A stretch of DNA of 5,574 nucleotides from Rickettsiales bacterium (GTDB lineage: Bacteria > Pseudomonadota > Alphaproteobacteria > Rickettsiales > UBA8987), in the NCBI GenBank assembly GCA_020631295.1, contig JAHDHN010000079.1:1-5574 (forward strand), given 5' to 3'. Below the pieces are notes generated by a model, which was not told where the DNA came from, made no database searches, and saw only the letters and a program-made list of their open reading frames with translations. Position 1 is the first letter of the stretch, and each line of letters begins with the position of its first letter. Position numbers and translations under genes: made by a program. Shown one piece after another: positions 1 to 5,503 of the stretch.

Positions 1-130
1 GTTAATTACTTTCTTTCCTTAAGGTCATTACCTCAGGCAATATCTATATGCGATTATTACGGTGTACATATTGTATTTTATGTATAAATAGTATCTTCTG
101 TAACAAAACTGTAATATAGTAAATTGAATT

Positions 131-220
131 TGTGCTTACGCACAAAACGCCCGCTTACGCGGCGGAATCCCGCCCTTTTGGGCGGTCTCCATAGCGCATT
201 CATAAAAATGAATGCACTAT
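131..220 (+). promoter_or_regulatory. Cluster of stem-loops in the leader of the small exported protein gene
   Basis: Several perfect or near-perfect stems lie within 90 bases, just before the ribosome site of the gene at 239. They are TGTGC/GCACA (131-144, loop TTAC), CCGC/GCGG (151-162, again loop TTAC), GGCGG/CCGCC (161-174), CCGCCC/GGGCGG (170-185, loop TTTT), and a 12-bp stem with one mismatch and loop AAAA (191-220). The third stem shares bases with the second and fourth, so these foldings exclude one another. The last hairpin ends about 8 bases before an AAGAGA ribosome-binding stretch (228-233). No T-run follows any stem, so none is a standard terminator. A 5'-leader control element is possible, and so is a dispersed GC-rich palindrome. 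The stems are seen directly; any function is inferred. The rest of 1-130 is AT-rich, and I see no convincing gene or clear promoter in it. Confidence 0.5.
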
Positions 221-238
221 ATTTGAAAAGAGAACGAC

Positions 239-517
239 ATGACCACTCGTTATATTAGACTATTACGTATTTTATCTCTCCTGGCCATATGTGTTGTAGG
301 GGTGTTTGCGCTTGCTATGACGCCGGATGAGCATCAGGCGCGCAAAGCGCATTATTACAGCTGTTACCAAAAGCTGAGTGCGCAGCCACCGTTGCATTCT
401 CATGCTGCCAATCAGCGTTATTTAGATAGCTGCATGCAGAGTTTTAATATGGGACAATATTACCCGGATGCCGCGTCTGATACCTATCAAGGTATTGATT
501 TCGGTGACATGTTTTAG
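239..517 (+). CDS. Small exported or membrane-anchored protein of unknown function
   Basis: This encodes 92 residues from an ATG preceded by AAGAGA five bases upstream. Arg-rich residues 1-10 and a hydrophobic stretch at about 11-27 (LLAICVVGVFALA) form an uncleaved anchor or a signal peptide, so most of the chain should lie in the periplasm. The remaining ~65 residues are hydrophilic and hold two cysteines, C42 (YYSCYQ) and C65 (YLDSCMQ). These could form one disulfide between two short helices, loosely like the paired-Cys pattern of small periplasmic proteins such as PsiF, but I cannot assign a family. The tail is acidic and aromatic (YPDAASDTYQGIDFGDMF). The gene stands alone on the + strand, convergent with thrB and with an inverted-repeat element between them. 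A structured leader precedes it. I am fairly sure that it is a real gene from its start context and signal-like N-terminus, but its function is unknown. Confidence 0.7.
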   Translation: MTTRYIRLLRILSLLAICVVGVFALAMTPDEHQARKAHYYSCYQKLSAQPPLHSHAANQRYLDSCMQSFNMGQYYPDAASDTYQGIDFGDMF

Positions 518-547
518 ATGGTCTTTCACATACGCTCAAGATGACAT

Positions 548-702
548 ATATACCAATTCCACTTAACAATTTCTTATTTTGAAGCCCTTGCGAAAGCGAG
601 GGCCCAGAGCGAAATGATAAATAGTGCTTGTTAACCCTGGATCCCCGATCTGCGCTGCGCTTGTCAGGGATTGCAGGAAAAAGTTAAGTGGAATTAGTAT
701 AT
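548..702. repeat. 155-bp element with 20-bp terminal inverted repeats (MITE-like)
   Basis: The left end ATATACCAATTCCACTTAAC (548-567) matches the reverse complement of the right end (683-702) at 19 of 20 bases. Inside are two further structures. One is an 8-bp stem with one G-T pair closed by a GAAA loop (584-603). The other is a segment at 635-669 bounded by CCCTG/CAGGG that contains GGATCCCCGATC and GCGCTGCGC, of the kind seen in dispersed alphaproteobacterial palindromes. The ends sit next to TA dinucleotides, which would fit a TA-targeting (IS630/Tc1-mariner-like) miniature transposable element, but the ends are themselves palindromic, so the target duplication is not certain. No transposase reading frame is present. 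The element occupies the gap between two convergent genes, ending 10 bases from the thrB stop codon. Confidence 0.75.
584..603 (+). repeat. GAAA-capped hairpin inside the inverted-repeat element
   Basis: GCCCTTGC and GCGAGGGC pair over 8 bp (one T-G pair) around a GAAA tetraloop, a stable GNRA-type loop if transcribed in this direction. The right arm begins the 24-base core (591-614) that recurs inverted at 5459-5482. It lies between convergent genes and could act as a transcript 3'-end structure, but no T-run follows on either strand, so I do not call it an intrinsic terminator. Confidence 0.55.
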
Positions 703-712
703 GCTCTATGTT

Positions 713-1669
713 TTACAGCCCATATTCGCCCACGGATTTTACCTGCAAATGGAATTGCAGCTTGTGCAGATATTCCTTTGGGTTTTTGATGCTAACAAGC
801 GCGTTATCATCATGATGAATCAGATCATGCAGTCTGGTGAGTAAAAAGCGCAGTGCGCTGCCTACACATAAGCCTGGTAGGGCGTCTTTTTCTGCAGCCT
901 CAAGCGGGCGTGTGGATTGGTAGCCGCGCAGTAATTGTGCCGTTTTGGTGATGTTAAAGGCGCCGTCTGCCTCAAAACACCAGGCATTGATCACAATAAC
1001 AATGTCATAGGCAAAGGCATCTGTGCAGGCAAAATAGAAATCAATAATGCCGCTTAAGTCATCGCCTTGAAAAAACACATTATCCGGGAACATATCCGCA
1101 TGGATCAAGCCATGTGGTAGCGTTGTTGTGTTAATGGGTGCAATGCGTGCTAATGCCTCTTCTATGCTGCTGGCATAAGGTGTTGCGGCTTCATGCGTGC
1201 GGCATAGATGCCATAGTGAAGGCCATGCATCTGTGCCCATGCTGTTGCTGCGAGTAAGTGGAAAGGAAGCTCCTGCCTTGTGAAACTGTGCCAAGGCAGT
1301 GCCCAGTGCGCGCATTTGTGCATTATTTGGGCGCAACACCGGTTTGCCCTCTAAAAAGCGGGTCAGTGCAAAAGGTTTGCCTGCAATATGCGTGATGCTT
1401 TGCTGTTGTTTAGAAAGCACCGGCGTGGGGCAAGACACTTCATGTGCATGCAAATGCTGCATGGCCTGCATGAAAAAAGGCAGGTCTGACACATCCACGC
1501 GCTTTTCAAACACGGTGCCAATCAGGCGGCTATTATCTGTTAATGTCAGCAGGTAATTGCTGTTCTCCACGCCTTCGGCAATGGGGGTGATATGCTGGAT
1601 TTCAAGCGCATATTCGGCCTGCAAGAAGGCTTTAAATTCAGTATCGTTAATATGGGTATAAACTGCCAC
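713..1669 (-). CDS. thrB: Homoserine kinase (ThrB, APH-fold type)
   Basis: A cytoplasmic kinase that phosphorylates L-homoserine with ATP to O-phosphohomoserine, the step before threonine synthase. The 318 residues fit the alphaproteobacterial APH-fold homoserine kinase (about 315-325 aa), not the GHMP-fold ThrB of enterics. Visible landmarks are the family N-terminus MAVYT, IAEGVENSNYLL (30-41), FEKRV then DLPFF (54-66), the catalytic loop HADMFPDN (190-197; D192 as base, N197 for metal), the metal-binding DFYFACTD (210-217, D210), NAWCFE (228-233), and RFLLTRLHD near 274-282. The start is GTG; the match of MAVYT to the family supports it, although no good ribosome site is visible upstream. 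It begins 11 bases after the stop of the small lipoprotein, so transcription and perhaps translation are likely coupled to the secretion genes upstream. No key residue appears to be missing. Confidence 0.95.
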   Translation of the reverse strand: MAVYTHINDTEFKAFLQAEYALEIQHITPIAEGVENSNYLLTLTDNSRLIGTVFEKRVDVSDLPFFMQAMQHLHAHEVSCPTPVLSKQQQSITHIAGKPFALTRFLEGKPVLRPNNAQMRALGTALAQFHKAGASFPLTRSNSMGTDAWPSLWHLCRTHEAATPYASSIEEALARIAPINTTTLPHGLIHADMFPDNVFFQGDDLSGIIDFYFACTDAFAYDIVIVINAWCFEADGAFNITKTAQLLRGYQSTRPLEAAEKDALPGLCVGSALRFLLTRLHDLIHHDDNALVSIKNPKEYLHKLQFHLQVKSVGEYGL

Positions 1670-1680
1670 AAAAAAAGCCG

Positions 1681-1836
1681 TTAGGCATTATAAAGCCAAG
1701 CATTGGCCGGACGACGGTCACAAGGGCTGTTTTCTGCGCCAACACAGGGGCTTTTTAGCTCAGGCGGTTGGGAGCGGCTGCTAAGACCACAACCACTTAA
1801 TAATGCAACACAACACACAGTAAGTATTATTTTCAT
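1681..1836 (-). CDS. 51-aa lipoprotein, possible VirB7-like secretion component
   Basis: This short gene starts with ATG at 1836, with AGGA eight bases upstream (1845-1848), and stops with TAA at 1681. An in-frame ATG at 1845 would add three residues but has worse spacing. The product has a signal peptide ending in the lipobox LLSGC, with the lipidated cysteine at C16. A 35-residue mature part follows with two cysteines, C31 and C39 (SPCVGAENSPCDRRPANAW), and a C-terminal PANAWLYNA. VirB7 proteins of type IV secretion systems are similarly short lipoproteins (about 45-65 aa) that anchor VirB9 at the outer membrane, often through a cysteine. The position directly after two VirB6-like genes and before thrB makes a VirB7-like role plausible. 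VirB7 sequences diverge too much for me to confirm it. The TraC/entry-exclusion type of small lipoprotein is an alternative. Confidence 0.8.
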   Translation of the reverse strand: MKIILTVCCVALLSGCGLSSRSQPPELKSPCVGAENSPCDRRPANAWLYNA

Positions 1837-1875
1837 ATTCTGCATCCTAATCCATCTGTTTCACAGGTCAAGCAC

Positions 1876-3303
1876 CTAATTATTGCCGCCAAACTCACGG
1901 CGTATGGCACCTAGATAATCTGCTTTGGTTTTATCTCTAGCTTGCTGCCAGCCTGCCCTAGCGCCGTCAAAGCCCATTTTGCCATTAAACACACCGTCTT
2001 GCCCAATGCCTAATGCGCCCTTAATACCACCGCTGACCGGCTTAATCACCGAATCTTTAAAGGCATTGAGTGGCCCTTCCCCAGGCATGGTGGCACTTGT
2101 GGCAGAAATCAGACCGCCAGAAATACGCTGAGCCACATTCACAGACCATGTAAGCATTTGTTTCATCAGCTGTGTTACCAGCAATATGCTGATAATCACC
2201 CATAAATTCAGCGGCAGGTTTTTATCAATAGCAGAGCCGGTACCGCTGCCTTTTTTACCAAACTGCCAACTGCTGAAAATATTAACGCCAGCCACATCTC
2301 CGGCATCGCGATAACAGATATAATCCTGCCCTGTAGAGCGGTATATATTTTGTGCAAAGCCACCAATGATGCTGGAGAACATGCCCAGGAAAATGAAGAT
2401 GAAAATAGGTTGTAAGGTGAAGCTGATGATTTGCTCCATCCAGCCGGTAAAGAGTGATTTGGTTTGTTTAAAGAACAGTGAGGTAACGAACACCGCACCT
2501 ACGGAATAAAGCAAATGGCGCAGAATCATGGATACTAAGAACACTTTCAGTGCCGTGAGTACGGCCAGCAGATAGTTAAAAATCATCATGGCGAGTAGGG
2601 CGCCAAACAAGAAGCCAGTAGGGCCACCAGAGCTAAATAGCGCAGAAATCAACACCATGCCTTTCATGGAAAGCAGCGTGCTGGTTTGACGGTCCATGGC
2701 CATGAAGATATCTTCAATTTGGTCATTTTCACTAAACAGCACCACCATCTGGCTGCTAATATCATTCACCAGCCCTTCAAAGAACCCCTTTACCAGCAAG
2801 GCATAGGCCCCGCTATCGCTACCGGCGCTATACACCCATGCATCGGGTGAGACTAAAATAAAGACCACTATGAGTTTTATACCCACCATTAGTGTCATAT
2901 AGGTAGAAAATCGGGTGAGGCCGATGACGATAGACATAAAATAGAGAATGATCATCAAGGCGCCAGCAGCCAAAATAGTAGCGCGCATCAAATCTGCAAT
3001 GGAGGTATATACCAGGCTAGCTTTTTCATTAATGGCGTTGCGCACGGTCTCCACCGTCCACATAATCACACTGGTGCTGGCACCGCTGCTGTCTTGCACC
3101 TGCCATAGGCTATTGAAGCTGGTATTTTGGTAGTCAAACAGCTTTTCATCAATTTGCACACAATTGTCGCCATCGACTTCCAAACCAGCTTTTGCCATGG
3201 CGTTGATTTGGTCGGCTTGATTGTTAGTACAGCCGCCCAGAATCAACATGCTCATAAGTATGAATAGGGAAAATATATATTGTGCGCTCACTTTACATTT
3301 CAT
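1876..3303 (-). CDS. virB6: VirB6/TrbL-family type IV secretion protein with a lipoprotein signal
   Basis: A polytopic inner-membrane channel subunit of 475 residues. It begins with a lipoprotein signal (hydrophobic 9-22, lipobox LGGC, lipidation at C25), followed by an exported segment of about 80 residues. Hydrophobic segments follow at roughly 107-128, 136-152, 213-223, 229-259, 262-277, 293-315 and 366-385. The VirB6 hallmark lies around 277-304: FFKQTKSLFTGWMEQ, then LQPIFIFIF, matching the family pattern in which an 'F..T..LF.GW..Q' motif precedes a membrane helix with LQP. The C-terminal ~85 residues are glycine-rich and basic, probably cytoplasmic. The ATG at 3303 follows AGAGG by 8 bases. 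It begins 5 bp after the stop of the upstream VirB6-like gene. Lipidated, extended VirB6 paralogues are known from Rickettsiales. The family is confident; its exact job in this system is inferred. Confidence 0.85.
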   Translation of the reverse strand: MKCKVSAQYIFSLFILMSMLILGGCTNNQADQINAMAKAGLEVDGDNCVQIDEKLFDYQNTSFNSLWQVQDSSGASTSVIMWTVETVRNAINEKASLVYTSIADLMRATILAAGALMIILYFMSIVIGLTRFSTYMTLMVGIKLIVVFILVSPDAWVYSAGSDSGAYALLVKGFFEGLVNDISSQMVVLFSENDQIEDIFMAMDRQTSTLLSMKGMVLISALFSSGGPTGFLFGALLAMMIFNYLLAVLTALKVFLVSMILRHLLYSVGAVFVTSLFFKQTKSLFTGWMEQIISFTLQPIFIFIFLGMFSSIIGGFAQNIYRSTGQDYICYRDAGDVAGVNIFSSWQFGKKGSGTGSAIDKNLPLNLWVIISILLVTQLMKQMLTWSVNVAQRISGGLISATSATMPGEGPLNAFKDSVIKPVSGGIKGALGIGQDGVFNGKMGFDGARAGWQQARDKTKADYLGAIRREFGGNN

Positions 3304-3308
3304 AATAT

Positions 3309-3316
3309 CTACCTCT
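3309..3316 (-). promoter_or_regulatory. Ribosome-binding site of the second virB6-like gene overlapping the stop of the first
   Basis: On the - strand AGAGG (3316-3312) runs directly into the TAG stop codon (3311-3309) of the 670-aa gene and lies 8 bases before the ATG at 3303. A ribosome finishing the first gene would sit on the start signal of the second. This suggests translational coupling and balanced production of the two VirB6-like proteins. Confidence 0.7.
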
Positions 3317-5321
3317 TTCCAAGCATATTGGTAATGCCGCTAATCATCTGGTTTACAGGGCTATTTTGCTGCATTTGTTGCCCAAGTGCATTTATATTTC
3401 CGCTTATAATTTGCGTCGATTTCATGCCAAAAATTGGTATCTCCGGGTTGGCGAGTGCTTTGGAAGGATCCTGTATATTTGTTACAATGCCTTCACCTAC
3501 CAGCTTGTCTGCCATGGCCGGCAGGCTCTTTAAGAAGCCAGCAAAGAGCACATGGATGATGATGAATTTGAAGAAATAGGCCAAGAAGCTGCGTATGCCA
3601 TTTATGTCAATTGCTGCAGCATTAATACCCTTGGCGTTGCTAAGACCGGATTGGAATTTTGCCAGCATTTCTTCGTTCAAAAAGCTATTGCCGCTTAGCA
3701 AGTCATTCAGTGAGCCTATGGCAGTGCTGGGATCTGTTGCGGCATCTTTGAAATAAGTATCAAATACTGCGCCTTTATCCGTATTTTTCTTAATCAGCTC
3801 AAACATTTTTTGTTTTTCTGCTTCGCTGCCCAGCGAGGTAGCATCGTCGGAATCTTGCGTTAAAAAGCTGGAGACCTCGCTCATGTCATCAATTTTCAAA
3901 TGTTCTTCCAGCGCTACAGAAAATTCCTGCGCAGAGGCACCGGTGATGTTGATATAAAATATAATCCCAATCGTGTTAAACACCACAATGAGTGTGTATA
4001 CAAAGATATGGTTAATCAGCGTGGTAAAGAATTTCCGCGTGAAGGGGAAATAGAGCATAGGTATCATAATCGGCATGATGATGATAATGAAGGTGATGGC
4101 GACCATGGCGACCAGATACATCATCAAACAGGTGGTCACTGCCACAATCACAGAGAGCATAAGCCCTACAAACAGGGCTAAGAAAAACATCCCAATCCCG
4201 CCCAGCGGCAGCACCGAGAGCAGCAGCCCGCCAATGCCAATATAGCGCGATTTATCAAAGGTAAAACTTTCTGAATCGCCCAAGCCTAGCACATTGAACA
4301 TAATGCAATCGAAATAGGCAAATAAGGTAATGGTGGCAAAACGTTGATGCACACCGCCTGGCGCTTGGCTGTTTGCCATCTCTTCTGCAGCATTGATAAT
4401 TTCGGCGGAGGCGCCACGCGTGCCGTCCTCATTGGTACAGCCCAGCATGTCACCATTCACACCGCCATCATGCAAATTGGTGAGTGCTGCATTGGACACC
4501 ACATTAGAGAGATTGATAATACCACCGCGAATACTCACCAGCACATCTGGGTTAAAGCAGAACACCATCACGAATAAAATCAGCCCCATCGTTTCCAGGA
4601 AATCTTTGCGCATATCGCGCGAGGCACCCAACGACATGCGAATGGTCATGAGAATGAATACCAGCAGTGAAAGTGCGCCGGTAATGCCCATCATGCTGGC
4701 CACCACTGTGGTGATGGTATCTTCTGCAATATGATCAAAGGCGTTATAGAGGCAGTCCATCACGGTGGTGATGGTGGATTTGGGATAGATCCAGCATTCA
4801 ATGCCATCAAATACTTCAAAGCGCTTATTGCCGCTCAACACGGTGAGGTAGCTGTTGATTTCCTCACTCCATGGGTTCACGCAATGGTCTGGCATGTTGG
4901 CGAGAGAATAGTCTTTATGGCCATAGCAACAGCTGCTGATATTGTCGCGGAAGGTGGCTAAGCATTTTTTCTCATTACTATCATCCGGGTCAAAGCCGCC
5001 AGAGCCACTGCTGTCATAAAAATTAGGCCATTGGCATTTAGGGTTATTTGGGTCGCCAGCACAGCAAGTATCAGCGGTATCACCGCTGGATGCCACCTGA
5101 AAAGCGCTGGCTTCACACGCGGCTTTGCAGCCTTCGCCGTCTGGATTTTTTACGCAATAACAATCATTTACCTCTGCATCTGGGTCGCTGGTATCTTCCA
5201 CAGACCATGGGGTGCATGTAGGGGCATATGTCACAGTAGATTGCGCCCACGCAAAAGCAGCCAGCCACCATATCAGGGCCAGCACCAAAAGCTTCACGCT
5301 ACGTGCAGGGCAGAACTTCAT
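3309..5321 (-). CDS. virB6: VirB6-like type IV secretion protein with a cysteine-rich exported N-terminal domain
   Basis: A predicted 670-residue inner-membrane channel protein. A signal peptide (11-26, ending AWA before Q27) leads to an exported domain at about 27-200 with 14 cysteines (C36, 54, 56, 65, 69, 86, 87, 96, 120, 131, 132, 147, 176, 190), suggesting several disulfides. Membrane segments follow at about 204-228, 242-262, 361-424 (two or three helices), 437-458 and 579-600. A hydrophilic, acidic insert lies at 462-575. The VirB6-type motif appears as FPFTRKFFTTLINHIFVYTL (425-444), in the place of the family's 'F..TR.LF..W..Q..' segment. The length is well above the ~300 aa of Agrobacterium VirB6 and resembles the extended VirB6 paralogues of Rickettsiales. 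The ATG at 5321 has AGGA seven bases upstream. It heads the array within the window, about 180 bp after a nuclease gene. The exact role is inferred. Confidence 0.82.
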   Translation of the reverse strand: MKFCPARSVKLLVLALIWWLAAFAWAQSTVTYAPTCTPWSVEDTSDPDAEVNDCYCVKNPDGEGCKAACEASAFQVASSGDTADTCCAGDPNNPKCQWPNFYDSSGSGGFDPDDSNEKKCLATFRDNISSCCYGHKDYSLANMPDHCVNPWSEEINSYLTVLSGNKRFEVFDGIECWIYPKSTITTVMDCLYNAFDHIAEDTITTVVASMMGITGALSLLVFILMTIRMSLGASRDMRKDFLETMGLILFVMVFCFNPDVLVSIRGGIINLSNVVSNAALTNLHDGGVNGDMLGCTNEDGTRGASAEIINAAEEMANSQAPGGVHQRFATITLFAYFDCIMFNVLGLGDSESFTFDKSRYIGIGGLLLSVLPLGGIGMFFLALFVGLMLSVIVAVTTCLMMYLVAMVAITFIIIIMPIMIPMLYFPFTRKFFTTLINHIFVYTLIVVFNTIGIIFYINITGASAQEFSVALEEHLKIDDMSEVSSFLTQDSDDATSLGSEAEKQKMFELIKKNTDKGAVFDTYFKDAATDPSTAIGSLNDLLSGNSFLNEEMLAKFQSGLSNAKGINAAAIDINGIRSFLAYFFKFIIIHVLFAGFLKSLPAMADKLVGEGIVTNIQDPSKALANPEIPIFGMKSTQIISGNINALGQQMQQNSPVNQMISGITNMLGKR

Positions 5322-5354
5322 ATTTTCATCCTACTCCCACCATATTACAAATCA

Positions 5355-5383
5355 ATTGCAGTTGCAGCAGGGAATTGTGTCAA
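5355..5383 (-). promoter_or_regulatory. Candidate sigma-70 promoter of the virB6-like operon
   Basis: On the - strand a perfect -35 box TTGACA (5383-5378) is followed by a 17-base spacer and TGCAAT (5360-5355), which keeps four of six bases of TATAAT including the final AAT. Transcription would begin near 5348, giving a short leader of about 27 bases before the ATG at 5321, with AGGA at 5332-5329 as ribosome site. It is the best match in the 182-bp gap between the nuclease stop and the first virB6-like gene. A TAATAT at 5347-5342 is an alternative -10 without a good partner. Confidence 0.5.
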
Positions 5384-5455
5384 GAATGGCCATAAAAATA
5401 TTCTACTTAACAACTCTCCCGTTATTCGAAGACTTACCTGATCACCAAAATTCTG

Positions 5456-5488
5456 GCTTTTCGCCCTGGGCCCTCGCTTTCGAAAAGC
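5456..5488 (-). repeat. Hairpin carrying an inverted copy of the 24-bp repeat core
   Basis: GCTTTTCG (5456-5463) and CGAAAAGC (5481-5488) pair perfectly over 8 bp. The segment 5459-5482, read on the - strand, matches 591-614 on the + strand at 23 of 24 bases, with a core of GCGAGGGCCCAG. It lies 16 bp after the stop of the GIY-YIG gene. It may shape the 3' end of that transcript, but there is no T-run. Nearby, 5400-5413 matches 13 of 14 bases of the terminal repeat at 556-569, hinting at a decayed second copy of the whole element. Confidence 0.65.
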
Positions 5489-5503
5489 GGCTAAAAACTA
5501 CAA

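Noticed and set aside
83..117. Promoter for the small exported gene (TATAAA at 83-88 or TAATAT at 112-117)
   Set aside because: Neither -10-like box has a convincing -35 partner at 16-18 bases. The region is AT-rich, so such matches are expected by chance.
584..603. Intrinsic terminator for the small exported gene or thrB
   Set aside because: The hairpin is strong, but no run of T follows on the + strand and none on the - strand, so it does not meet the usual criteria.
624..815. Short + strand frame running from the inverted-repeat element into the 3' end of thrB
   Set aside because: It spans repeat palindromes and the antisense of a conserved gene end, with no ribosome site. It is best explained as chance.
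2208..2498. Open reading frame of 96 codons on the - strand in a different frame of the 475-aa VirB6-like gene
   Set aside because: It lies wholly inside a well-supported gene, has no ribosome site of note, and its composition is that of a shifted membrane-protein frame.
4344..4734. Two overlapping + strand open frames opposite the 670-aa VirB6-like gene
   Set aside because: They are antisense to a protein with clear signal peptide, membrane helices and family motif, and their products are low in recognisable features.
5031..5441. + strand frame of 136 codons opposite the start of the first virB6-like gene and its promoter region
   Set aside because: It is antisense to the signal peptide and cysteine-rich domain, where TGC/TGT-rich coding on the other strand tends to leave this frame open.
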